Made by a program: the position numbers and the translations under genes. A DNA stretch of 64,000 nt, from the NCBI GenBank assembly GCA_963812075.1, contig CAWETN010000002.1, forward strand, positions 186,001 to 250,000. The letters are read 5' to 3'. Source of the stretch: JAMXLO01 sp963812075. GTDB taxonomy: Bacteria; Pseudomonadota; Alphaproteobacteria; Acetobacterales; Acetobacteraceae. The stretch's first letter is position 1; each line of letters opens with the position of its first letter. Below, in pieces: positions 51,309 through 62,821 of the stretch. The notes beneath the pieces were generated by a model. That model worked only from the letters and a program-made list of their open reading frames with translations. It was not told the DNA's origin and ran no database searches.

Positions 51309-52778
51309 GTGGTATTCGATCCCAATTGGCTGGGCACGCTCGCCGGGCGGCCCGAGCTGCTGACGCCCGAGGAGATGGCGCGCGCCGACGGCGCCGCCCC
51401 GGAACTGGGCGTGCCGGGGCCGGCCCTGATGGCGAATGCCGGCCGCGCGGTGGCGCGGGCGATCCAGCGGCGCTTCCGCGCCTGCCGGACACTGGTGCTC
51501 GCCGGTCCCGGCAACAATGGGGGTGACGGATACGTCGTGGCGCGACTGTTGCAGCAGATGGGCTGGCCGGTCGCGGTGGCTGCGCTCGCGCCGCCGCGCA
51601 CCGGGTCCGATGCGGCTGCTGCCGCAGCGCAGTGGCGAGGCAATTCCGTTCCCTTCACGCCGGACAACGCGGCGCGCGCAGCGTTGGTGGTCGATGCGGT
51701 GTTCGGCGCCGGCCTGGCGCGGGACGTCGATGGGGTGGTCGCCGATACGCTGCGCGCCGCGCGACGCGTGGTCGCGGTGGACGTCCCCAGCGGCGTCGAT
51801 GGCGGCACCGGCGCGGTGCGCGGATTTGCCCCGCAAGCGTTGGTGACAGTGACGTTCTTCCGGCTCAAGCCGGGACACGTCCTGCTGCCCGGACGGGAGC
51901 TGTGCGGCGATACGGTGCTCGCGGACATCGCATTGCCGGATGCCGTGCTGTCGCGTGTGGCGCCGCGCAGCTTCGTCAACCTGTCGGAGCTGTGGCATCT
52001 GCCGGCGCCCGGCCCGCTGTCGCACAAATATTCGCGTGGTCATGTCACCGTCGTGGGTGGCGAGACGATGACCGGGGCGGCGCGATTGGCGGCAGACGCT
52101 GCACGCCGCGGCGGTGCCGGGCTCGTCACCATCGCAGCGATGGGCGGCGCGGGCGTCTACCGGGCTGGGTCGCCCGGTCTATTGGTCAGCGGCGCTCCGC
52201 TCGCCGAGCTGTTGCAGGATGCACGGCGCAACGTGTGGGTGTGCGGTCCAGGGCTCGGACCGGAGGCTGCGCGCATCACGCTGCCGGTCCTGCTGTCGTC
52301 GGGTCGTTCCGTGGTCGGCGACGCCGACGTGTTCACGGCCTTCGCCGGCGCGCCTGATGCACTGCGCGGGGCGGCGGTGCTTACGCCGCATGCCGGCGAG
52401 TTCACACGCAGCTTCGGCAACCCCGGTCACGATCGCGTCGCCGCAGTGCGTGCCGCCGCCGCGCGCACGGGTGCGGTCGTGCTGCTGAAGGGTGCCGACA
52501 CGATCGTCGCCTCACCCGACGGCCGCGTGGCGATCAATGCATCGGCACCGCCGTGGCTGGCGACCGCGGGATCGGGTGACGTGCTCGCCGGACTGATCGC
52601 GGGGCTGCTGGCGCAGGGCATGACACCGTGGGAGGCCGCCGCCGCCGGCGCCTTCGTGCATGGTCGTGCCGGGATGATCGCGGGTCAGGGGCTTGTGGTG
52701 GAGGATCTGCTGCCCGCCCTCACACCGGCACTGGTCGAAGCGGCGGCGCAGCCACATCTGTTTCGCGGATGCCGATGA
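51309..52778 (+). CDS. nnrD: Bifunctional NAD(P)HX epimerase / ADP-dependent NAD(P)HX dehydratase
   Basis: An N-terminal YjeF_N epimerase domain (LLTPEEMARADGAAPELG; VLAGPGNNGGDGYVVARLLQ; VDVPSGVDGGTG) is followed by a C-terminal carbohydrate-kinase-like dehydratase (SRGHVTVVGGETMTGAARLA; CGPGLGPEAARI; WLATAGSGDVLAGLIAGLLA). The protein repairs hydrated NADH and NADPH. A GTG at 51309 is the probable start (489 residues); the frame runs further upstream over the divergent dehydrogenase gene. The first ATG, at 51375, would truncate the N-terminal helix. The start is uncertain, the function is not. Confidence 0.88.
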   Translation: MVFDPNWLGTLAGRPELLTPEEMARADGAAPELGVPGPALMANAGRAVARAIQRRFRACRTLVLAGPGNNGGDGYVVARLLQQMGWPVAVAALAPPRTGSDAAAAAAQWRGNSVPFTPDNAARAALVVDAVFGAGLARDVDGVVADTLRAARRVVAVDVPSGVDGGTGAVRGFAPQALVTVTFFRLKPGHVLLPGRELCGDTVLADIALPDAVLSRVAPRSFVNLSELWHLPAPGPLSHKYSRGHVTVVGGETMTGAARLAADAARRGGAGLVTIAAMGGAGVYRAGSPGLLVSGAPLAELLQDARRNVWVCGPGLGPEAARITLPVLLSSGRSVVGDADVFTAFAGAPDALRGAAVLTPHAGEFTRSFGNPGHDRVAAVRAAAARTGAVVLLKGADTIVASPDGRVAINASAPPWLATAGSGDVLAGLIAGLLAQGMTPWEAAAAGAFVHGRAGMIAGQGLVVEDLLPALTPALVEAAAQPHLFRGCR

Positions 52779-52806
52779 TCGGCGTTCATCGCGGAGAAAT
52801 GCATCG

Positions 52807-54186
52807 ATGAGTGACCTCGCCGTCCCTGGCCTTCTCGACCGGGCCATTCGTCGGATCACCACGGTCTGGCGCGACATGGCCTCGGGTGTGGAGGACGAGC
52901 CGCTGGTCGAGCAGATGCGCTCGTGCCTGGCGGCCCGCGGCGGGGAAGTCAGCGCGCGAAACCGGGCGGCGAAGCTGGCGGAGACCTACCTCAAGCTGGA
53001 CGAGGCCGGGCGCAAGGATTTCCTGGGTACGCTGGCGAGTTTCGATTCCGACCCGAACGCCGTGGCAGCGGCTTACCAGGAGGTGCAGGCGGCGGCCGAT
53101 CCGGCCGAGTTGGCCACCGCCAAGGCCGACCTGCGGCGCGCCCTGGAGCCACCGCGACTGCGGCTGCTGACGCAGTTCACCACCATTCCCGACGGCCGGA
53201 AGTTCCTGGTCGATCTGCGCGGCTTCCTGCTGAAGGTGCGACGCGACGACAAGCTGCTGGCGGCGCTGGAGTCCGACCTGCGCGGGCTGCTGGCGGCCTG
53301 GTTCGACATCGGCTTTCTGGAGTTGCAGCGCATCGATTGGAATAGCCCGGCGATGCTGCTCGAGAAGCTGGTCGGCTACGAGGCGGTGCACGAGATCCGC
53401 TCCTGGCGCGACCTGAAGAACCGGCTGGATTCCGACCGCCGCTGCTATGCCTTCTTCCATCCGCGTATGCCCGGCGAGCCGCTGATCTTCGTCGAGGTGG
53501 CGCTGGTGAAGGGGCTGGCCGGCAGCGTGCAGAGGCTGCTCGACGAGAAGGCGCCGCTGCTGGACTCGCACCAGGCGGACACCGCGATCTTCTATTCGAT
53601 CAGCAACTGCCAGGCGGGGCTGGCGGGCATCAGCTTCGGCAACTTCCTGATCAAGCGCGTGGTGGAGGAACTGTCGAACGAGTTCCGCAACCTGAAGACG
53701 TTCGCCACGCTCTCGCCGATCCCTGGCTTCCGCTCCTGGCTGGACGAGAGGTTGGCGGCGGACCAGCCGGGTCTGCTGTCGGACGAGGAGGCCACCAGCC
53801 TCGCCTCGGCGGTGCCGGCGGCGTCCGGCGAGCAGGCGCTGGCGGCGCTGCTGGCGAAGCGTGGCTGGTGGCGTGATGCGGCGCTGCACAAGACGGCAGA
53901 ACCGGTGCTGCTGCGGCTTTGCGCGCGCTATCTGCTGGTCGAGTCGAACGCCAGGAAGCGGACGCGCGACCCGGTGGCGCACTTCCATCTGTCGAACGGC
54001 GCGCGGGTGGAGCGGCTCAACATGCTGGCCGACACGTCGGAGAAAGGCGCCAAGGAGAGCGCGACGCTGATGGTGAATTACCTGTATGATCCGGCGAAGA
54101 TCGAGGACTGGCACGAGGACTACGCCGGCGAGGGCAAGCGCAACGCCTCCACCACGGTGCGACGGCTGGCCCGCGGGTGGAGCTGA
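52807..54186 (+). CDS. Malonyl-CoA decarboxylase
   Basis: A 459-residue malonyl-CoA decarboxylase. The N-terminal helical domain (SGVEDEPLVEQMRSCLAARG; ARNRAAKLAETYLKL) precedes the GNAT-like catalytic domain with FFHPRMPGEPLIFVEVALVK, SISNCQAGLAGISFGNFLIK (catalytic Ser) and DPVAHFHLSNGARVERLNML (catalytic His). It converts malonyl-CoA to acetyl-CoA plus CO2, balancing fatty-acid synthesis or enabling malonate use. No malonate transporter or CoA-transferase neighbours. Confidence 0.93.
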   Translation: MSDLAVPGLLDRAIRRITTVWRDMASGVEDEPLVEQMRSCLAARGGEVSARNRAAKLAETYLKLDEAGRKDFLGTLASFDSDPNAVAAAYQEVQAAADPAELATAKADLRRALEPPRLRLLTQFTTIPDGRKFLVDLRGFLLKVRRDDKLLAALESDLRGLLAAWFDIGFLELQRIDWNSPAMLLEKLVGYEAVHEIRSWRDLKNRLDSDRRCYAFFHPRMPGEPLIFVEVALVKGLAGSVQRLLDEKAPLLDSHQADTAIFYSISNCQAGLAGISFGNFLIKRVVEELSNEFRNLKTFATLSPIPGFRSWLDERLAADQPGLLSDEEATSLASAVPAASGEQALAALLAKRGWWRDAALHKTAEPVLLRLCARYLLVESNARKRTRDPVAHFHLSNGARVERLNMLADTSEKGAKESATLMVNYLYDPAKIEDWHEDYAGEGKRNASTTVRRLARGWS

Positions 54187-54197
54187 CGGAGGAAGGA

Positions 54198-54558
54198 ATG
54201 TCCCAGGCAATGCTGACCGAGCCACTGGTCACGGTAAGCGCGTTCGAGGCTTTCCTCGACTTGCAGCGGGACGAACTCGCTGTTGGTGGCGGACCGCGTT
54301 GTTGCCATGACGAACCCTAGCGAAATTCACGAGAAGATCGCGAGCAATATCGGCGCGCCGTTGGCAGTTGCGATGAATCCGAAGGGTTGCCACGTCTACC
54401 AGGGTGGCATCGGCGTAGAGCGTTCGGACCATTCGACCGGGATCAACCGGACGCGGCCTGACGTCGTGGTACAATGCGGCTGTCTGGGCACGCGAAATTT
54501 CATCACCGACGCACTCGTCGGGGTCGAGTCGACCAACGTGCATCGCCTGGCCGACTGA
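54198..54558 (+). pseudogene. Relic of a Uma2-family endonuclease-fold gene
   Basis: ATG 54198 follows GGAGGAAGGA and opens MSQAMLTEPLVTVSAFEAFL, a Uma2-type N-terminus, ending at a stop about 40 codons on. Another frame (from about 54283) carries DRVVAMTNPSEIHEKIASNI, GAPLAVAMNPKGCHVYQGG, GINRTRPDVVVQCGCLGTRN and NFITDALVGVES, the conserved core including the RPDVVV active-site strand. The C-terminal third is gone. The stop overlaps the ATG of the next gene. Confidence 0.75.
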
Positions 54559-56924
54559 TGGACACCACAGCGACGATCACCGCCACAACCGACCGCCTGC
54601 ACATCCTGCAGCAGCTGGAACGCAAGCTGCTGTGGCTGTCGTCGTGGATGATCCACAACGCCAACCACATCCGGCCCAACCGCGACGGGCTGAAGGTGGG
54701 CGGGCACCAGGCGTCCTGCGCGTCGGTGATTTCCATCATGACAGCGCTCTACTTCGAAATCGCCCGCCCGCAGGACCGCATCGCGGTGAAGCCACATGCC
54801 GGTCCGGTCTTCCACGCCATCAATTACCTGTTCGGCCGGCAGACGCCGGAGAAGATGCAGGGGCTGCGACAGCTGGGTGGCGTGCAATCGTATCCGTCGC
54901 GGGTGAAGGACGGACCCGAGGTCGATTTCTCCACCGGCTCCGTGGGCCTTGGTGTGGCGATGACCACGTTCTCCGCGCTGATGGCCGATTATGTGCGGCT
55001 GCACGGGCTGGGTCGCACCGACCTGCCGCCCGGTCGCCATATCGCCATCGCCGGCGATGCCGAACTCGACGAAGGCAATATCTACGAGGCGCTGCTGGAA
55101 GGCTGGAAGCACGACGTCCGCAATCTGTGGTGGATCGTCGACTACAATCGCCAGAGCCTCGATTCCGTGGTGCCAGACCGACTGTTCGGCCGCATCGAGG
55201 GCCTGTTCCGCGACATGGGCTGGAACGTCGTCACCATCAAATACGGCCGCAGGCTGGAGGCGGCGTTCGCGCGCGAGGGCGGCGAGGCGCTGCGTGCGTG
55301 GATCGACGACTGCCCCAACTCGCTCTACTCGGCGCTGACCTTCCAGGGCGGCGCGTCATGGCGCCAGGCGCTGCTCGCCGACCTCGGACGCTCGAAGGCG
55401 CGCGCGATCATCGATCCGCTGGCCGACGATGAACTGGGCGCGCTGATGACCAATCTCGGCGGCCACGACATCGAGACGGTGATCGACACGCTGCGCGCCG
55501 AAGCCGATGGCGACCAGCCCACGTGCTTCATCGCCTACACGATCAAGGGCATGGGTCTGCCGTTCGCCGGCCACAAGGACAACCACGCCGGCCTGATGAC
55601 CAAGGAGCAGATGGAGGGCTTCCGCGCCTCCATGGGCATCCGGCCGGGCCACGAGTGGGATCCGTTCGAGGGCCTCGATGTGCCTGAGCACGACCTGCGC
55701 GACTTCCTCGCCGCGTGCCCATTCGCGACACCGCTGACACCGCAAGGCCGAACGCTGAGCGCGCCCTCGGTGACTGTGCCGGCCGCCCTGCCGGTGGCGA
55801 AGCTTGCCGGGCGGAAGATGTCCACGCAGGCAGGCTTCGGCGACATCCTTGCCGAGATCGGCCGCGGGCAGGGCGAACTGAAGGCGCTCGCCGATCATAT
55901 CGTGACGACGTCGCCCGACGTGACCGTCTCGACCAATCTCGGGCCGTGGGTGAACCGGCGCGGCATCTTCGACCGGCATACGCGCAACGACGTGTTCCGC
56001 GATGCGAAGCTGGCCAGCGCGCAGCGCTGGGGCATGTCGCCGAAGGGTCAGCACATCGAGCTTGGCATCGCCGAGCAGAATCTGTTCCTGTTGCTGGGCG
56101 CGGCAGGACTGGCGCCAGGGATGACCGGTGCGCGCGTGCTGCCGGTCGGCACAGTGTACGATCCGTTCGTCAACCGCGGCCTCGATGCGCTGATCTATGC
56201 CTGCTACCAGGACGCACGCTTCCTGCTCGTTTCGACGCCGTCGGGCCTGACGTTGGCGCCGGAGGGCGGGCAGCATCAGTCGATCAACACGCCGATGATC
56301 GGCATGGCCGCCGACCGGCTGGCGAGCTTCGAGCCGGCGCATGTCGATGAGCTGGCGATCCTGCTGCGTCACGCCTTGGCGCACATGCAGCGCCCGGACG
56401 GTTCGGCTGTGTGGCTACGATTGTCCACACGGCAGCTCGAACAGCCGGCGCGGACGCTGGACGGGGAGGCAGTGATCGCCGGCGCGCACTGGGTCGTGCC
56501 CCCGGCGGATGGCGCACGCATCGCGATCGGCTACCAGGGACCGGTGGCACCCGAGGCGATGGCGGCGTTCGCTGAGTTGGTTGCCGAGGAACCCGGCGCC
56601 GGACTGCTGGCGATTACCAGCCCGGACCGGTTGCACGCGGGTTGGATTGCCGCGCTGCGAGCACGGCGACGTGGCGGCGGACCGAGGGCGGAGTCACACA
56701 TCGAACAAGTGCTGACCCCGCTGTCGCCGGAGGCAGCATTGGTGACCGTGCTTGACGGTCATCCCGGCACGCACTCCTGGCTCGGCGCGGTGCGCGGACA
56801 TCGGGTGGTGCCGCTCGGACCGGATCACTTCGGCCAGAGCGGAGACATTCCGGATCTATACCGCGAATACGACATCGATCAGGACGCCATACTCGATGCG
56901 TGTGCCCAGGCTCTGCTGGCGTAG
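54558..56924 (+). CDS. Transketolase-like thiamine-diphosphate enzyme (homodimeric E1/AceE-like)
   Basis: A 788-residue ThDP enzyme. The N-terminal half has KVGGHQASCASVISIMTALY, FSTGSVGLGVAMTTFSALMA and the ThDP motif GDAELDEGNIYEALLEGWKH with DYNRQSLDS. The second half has HIELGIAEQNLFLLLGAAGL, carrying the catalytic Glu, and GLTLAPEGGQHQSINTPM. This is the order of a homodimeric 2-oxoacid dehydrogenase E1 of the AceE type, but it is slightly shorter and without adjacent E2 or E3 genes. It may be a stand-alone transketolase-family enzyme. ATG 54558 overlaps the Uma2 relic's stop. Confidence 0.82.
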   Translation: MDTTATITATTDRLHILQQLERKLLWLSSWMIHNANHIRPNRDGLKVGGHQASCASVISIMTALYFEIARPQDRIAVKPHAGPVFHAINYLFGRQTPEKMQGLRQLGGVQSYPSRVKDGPEVDFSTGSVGLGVAMTTFSALMADYVRLHGLGRTDLPPGRHIAIAGDAELDEGNIYEALLEGWKHDVRNLWWIVDYNRQSLDSVVPDRLFGRIEGLFRDMGWNVVTIKYGRRLEAAFAREGGEALRAWIDDCPNSLYSALTFQGGASWRQALLADLGRSKARAIIDPLADDELGALMTNLGGHDIETVIDTLRAEADGDQPTCFIAYTIKGMGLPFAGHKDNHAGLMTKEQMEGFRASMGIRPGHEWDPFEGLDVPEHDLRDFLAACPFATPLTPQGRTLSAPSVTVPAALPVAKLAGRKMSTQAGFGDILAEIGRGQGELKALADHIVTTSPDVTVSTNLGPWVNRRGIFDRHTRNDVFRDAKLASAQRWGMSPKGQHIELGIAEQNLFLLLGAAGLAPGMTGARVLPVGTVYDPFVNRGLDALIYACYQDARFLLVSTPSGLTLAPEGGQHQSINTPMIGMAADRLASFEPAHVDELAILLRHALAHMQRPDGSAVWLRLSTRQLEQPARTLDGEAVIAGAHWVVPPADGARIAIGYQGPVAPEAMAAFAELVAEEPGAGLLAITSPDRLHAGWIAALRARRRGGGPRAESHIEQVLTPLSPEAALVTVLDGHPGTHSWLGAVRGHRVVPLGPDHFGQSGDIPDLYREYDIDQDAILDACAQALLA

Positions 56925-56928
56925 ATCG

Positions 56929-57504
56929 GTGCGGTTCTGCCGTGTCGCGATGCTGCTGATCGGCGTCGCGACGCACGCAGCGCGGGCCGATGAGGTAACG
57001 GAGCAGATCAACGAGGCGCTGGAGGCATACCGGAACCACGACATGCAGAGCGCGGTCGCCGCGTTGGACGCCGCGGCCAATCTGCTGCGCCAGGGACGTG
57101 CCGAAGGGATGAAGAAGCTGCTGCCGGCGCCGCCGGCGGGCTGGACCGCCGATCCACCCGAATCCACCGCGGTCAGCGTTGCGATGTTGGGCGGCGGCAT
57201 CACGGCGAACCGCAGCTATCACAACGGCATTCAGCAGGTCGAGGTACAGATCGTCACGGATTCGCCGATGCTGCAGGGCCTCGCTGCCCTGGTCGGCGGC
57301 CCTCTCGGAACGATCGGCGGGCTGAAGACCGTGGTGATCGGCGGCCGACGCTTCTCCTACATCGAGAACGACCATAGCTACGTGACGCTGGTCGCCGACA
57401 AGGTCATTGTGAAGATCACCGGCAACGCTGACACGCCCGATCCGACCCTCAGGAGCTTCATCGGCCTGTTCGACTACCCAGGCGTCGAAAAGCTGGCACA
57501 CTGA
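56929..57504 (+). CDS. Secreted protein of unknown function
   Basis: About 191 residues with a signal peptide (VAMLLIGVATHAARADEV) and a mature part with an alpha-helical start (EQINEALEAYRNHDMQSAVA) followed by a beta-rich region (YHNGIQQVEVQIVTD; GGRRFSYIENDHSYVTLV). The start is uncertain: GTG 56929, ATG 56950 or ATG 56896, the last overlapping the E1 gene. Such proteins are widespread in proteobacteria but I do not recognise a function. Confidence 0.6.
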   Translation: MRFCRVAMLLIGVATHAARADEVTEQINEALEAYRNHDMQSAVAALDAAANLLRQGRAEGMKKLLPAPPAGWTADPPESTAVSVAMLGGGITANRSYHNGIQQVEVQIVTDSPMLQGLAALVGGPLGTIGGLKTVVIGGRRFSYIENDHSYVTLVADKVIVKITGNADTPDPTLRSFIGLFDYPGVEKLAH

Positions 57505-57588
57505 GCATCATCGTTTCTTCACATTGCGCAGGGTTGCTGGGGATACCCGGGACCATAAGGTGCGGCATCCGGCTCGAGGAGAGAGTGC

Positions 57589-58941
57589 ATGCGGCTTGGC
57601 ATCACCGCGGCGATAGGCCTGCTCGCGGCGACATCGGCGCTGGCGCAACCGATGAGCGATCCGCTGGCGCGGATCGGCCATGTGGTAGTGATCTTCGAGG
57701 AGAACCGGAGCTTCGACAATTTCTTCGGCCGCTTTCCCGGCGCGAACGGACTGGCAAACGCAGGCGATAAGGCGACCCAGGTCGATGCGGACGGCAAGCC
57801 TTACGGGGAGCTTCCTTCGCCGATCGACAGCAACCTGAAGCCGCCGGGCGTCGACAAGCGCTTCCCGGCGAAGCTGCTCAACCGGCCGTTCGAGATCAAC
57901 CCGTTCGTCCCGCTCGACGACGACACGGGCGACCTGATCCATGCGTTCTATCAGGAGCAGATGCAGATCAATGGCGGCGCGATGAACCGCTACGCCCTGG
58001 TGTCGAACGCGAGGGGCCTGACGATGGGCTATTTCGACATTTCGAAGACATATCTATGGAAGCTCGCACGGCAATACACGCTGGGCGACGCGATGTTCCA
58101 CTCGGCGTTCGGCGGCTCGTTCCTCAATCACGCGTTTCTGGTCTGCCAGTGCGCCTTCCGCTGGCCGGACGCGCCGCAGGCCATCGTGGCACAGCTCGGT
58201 GCGAACGGCGCGATGGTGAAGGACGGCCAGGTGACGCCGGACGGCTATGCGGTCAACACCAGTCGGTCGGTGTATCTGCACCCCGCGTCCGATACGGATC
58301 CGGCTAGGCTGGTGCCGCCGCAGACCATGCCGCATATCGGCGATCGGCTGGATGCCAGGGGGATTTCGTGGAAGTGGTACTCGGGCGGCTACGACGACGC
58401 GTTGGCCGGGCATCCCGACGCGCGCTTTCAGTATCACCACCAGCCCCTGCAGTACTTCCAGGATCTGGCGCCCGGGACGCCGGCGCAGAGGGCGCACCTG
58501 CAGGACTACAAGGACCTCGTGCGCGACATCCAGCAGAACACGCTGCCGCAGGTGGTGTTCTACAAGCCGATCGGGCAGTTCAACCAGCACCCAGGCTATA
58601 CCAACGTCACTGACGGTGACCGGCACCTCGCTGAACTGGTGCCGATGCTGCAGAAAAGTCCCGCCTACAGCGACATGCTGATCATCATCACCTACGACGA
58701 GCATGGCGGGCAGTGGGACCACGTGCCGCCGCCGCGCCGCGACCGATGGGGTCCTGGGACGCGCATTCCGCTGATCGCCGTGGGGCCTACAGTAAAGCGC
58801 GGTTATGTCGACCACACGCCGTACGACTTCGGCTCGATCCTGCGGACACTGGAGGTTCGCTTCCAGCTCGAGCCGTTGAACGACGCTGACGGCAACGCCT
58901 ATCCGATGCGGAACCTGCTGCAGCCACAACAAAAGCGATGA
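57589..58941 (+). CDS. Secreted phosphoesterase (acid phosphatase AcpA / phospholipase C family)
   Basis: A 450-residue exported enzyme: signal peptide MRLGITAAIGLLAATSALAQ, then HVVVIFEENRSFDNFFGRFP (metal-coordinating Glu-Asn), GSFLNHAFLVCQC, DISWKW-like GISWKWYSGGYDDAL, and TYDEHGGQWDHVPPP. These are the hallmarks of the phosphoesterase family that includes AcpA and phospholipase C. The substrate (phospholipid or small phosphoester) is not distinguishable. ATG 57589 lies after GAGGAGAGAGTGC. It converges on secA. Confidence 0.88.
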   Translation: MRLGITAAIGLLAATSALAQPMSDPLARIGHVVVIFEENRSFDNFFGRFPGANGLANAGDKATQVDADGKPYGELPSPIDSNLKPPGVDKRFPAKLLNRPFEINPFVPLDDDTGDLIHAFYQEQMQINGGAMNRYALVSNARGLTMGYFDISKTYLWKLARQYTLGDAMFHSAFGGSFLNHAFLVCQCAFRWPDAPQAIVAQLGANGAMVKDGQVTPDGYAVNTSRSVYLHPASDTDPARLVPPQTMPHIGDRLDARGISWKWYSGGYDDALAGHPDARFQYHHQPLQYFQDLAPGTPAQRAHLQDYKDLVRDIQQNTLPQVVFYKPIGQFNQHPGYTNVTDGDRHLAELVPMLQKSPAYSDMLIIITYDEHGGQWDHVPPPRRDRWGPGTRIPLIAVGPTVKRGYVDHTPYDFGSILRTLEVRFQLEPLNDADGNAYPMRNLLQPQQKR

Positions 58942-59008
58942 GCGTTCCCCGCGCCCGTGCCGCCGCGCCTCGATGGGGGTCGGGTTTGCGCCTCGTCGGA
59001 CGCCGGTG

Positions 59009-61717
<2,709 letters not shown>

Positions 61718-61910
61718 GGGACCTTCCAGGATGGCCGGCGGCAGCGCCGGGCAGCCCCAGGCGAGGTCCGGGGCATCGGTTCAGATAGGACCCAGGCCGG
61801 CTCGGGTCAACGACGCCGCAACGTCGCATCAACGCTGCTCTGCGGTCGGCATTCTTGTGATGCGGGGTGGATTCGGCCATGGTGGGCCCCTGCCTCGCAT
61901 AGGTGATCTG

Positions 61911-62796
61911 ATGTCGCGTACCGCCGGTACTGCATGGTGTTTGCTCGCGGTCACGCTGCTGGCCGGCGCCGCCGCGTGGGCACAGGGGACCTCGCAGCCC
62001 CCGACCGATCCCGTCGTCGCCAAGGTGGACGGCCAGCCGATCCACCTCAGCGACCTGAAGGATGCGGCTCAGGCGCTGCCTGAGAACGTGCGGGGCATGC
62101 CGCCGCAGACGTTGTACCCGATGCTGCTCGACCAGCTGATCGATGGCCGCGCGCTGGCCGCCGAGGCACGCAAGACCGGTCTGGACCACGATCCGACGGT
62201 ACAGCGCCAGGTCGCAGCCGCCCAGGACCGCGCGTTGCAGACCGCCGTGCTCAGCAAAGAGGTCGGCCCGACGGTCACCGATGAGGCGGTCAAGGCACGC
62301 TACGACCAGGAGTTCGCCAACAAGCCCGGCGAGGAAGAGGTGCACGCCCGGCATATCCTGGTGGACAACGAGGACGAGGCGAAGAAGATCATCGCTCAGC
62401 TCAAGGGCGGCGCCGACTTCGGCGACCTGGCGAAACAGTTCAGCAAGGATCCCGGTGGCGCTCAGCAGGGCGGCGACCTGGGTTTCTTCAAGCAGGACGA
62501 GATGGTGCCCGAGTTCGCCGCCGCCGCCTTCGCCATGAAGCCGGGCGAGGTCTCGCAGCAGCCGGTGCACAGCCAGTTCGGCTGGCACGTCATCAAGGTG
62601 ATCGAGCGCCGCCAGGCCAAGCCGCCGGACTATGCCCACGCGCGCGACGAACTGCGCCAGAAGATGATCCAGGAAGGCGTGCAGAAGGCAGTGGCGAAGG
62701 CGCGCGCCGCGACCTCGGTGGAGAAGTTCAACCTTGACGGCTCGCCGGCGCGCGCCACCGACACCGCCGAACCGCCGCCGCGCCGCCAAGCAATAA
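61911..62796 (+). CDS. Periplasmic peptidyl-prolyl isomerase (parvulin/SurA-type), probable 3' frameshift
   Basis: An exported PPIase: signal peptide CLLAVTLLAGAAAWAQ, an N-terminal SurA-like helical region (VVAKVDGQPIHLSDLKDAAQ), then a parvulin domain with EEEVHARHILVDNEDEAKKI, FSKDPGGAQQGGDLGFFKQD and SQFGWHVIKVIERR. It assists folding of outer-membrane and periplasmic proteins. As read, the frame passes over the natural end into argJ, stopping at 62942. An extra base around 62775-62785 would account for this and restore a stop TAA at 62794-62796 after AKQ. The gene ends 25 bases before argJ and is in the conserved secA-ppiC-argJ neighbourhood. Confidence 0.85.
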
Positions 62797-62821
62797 GCCG
62801 CGCTGAACAAGGGAAACGTCC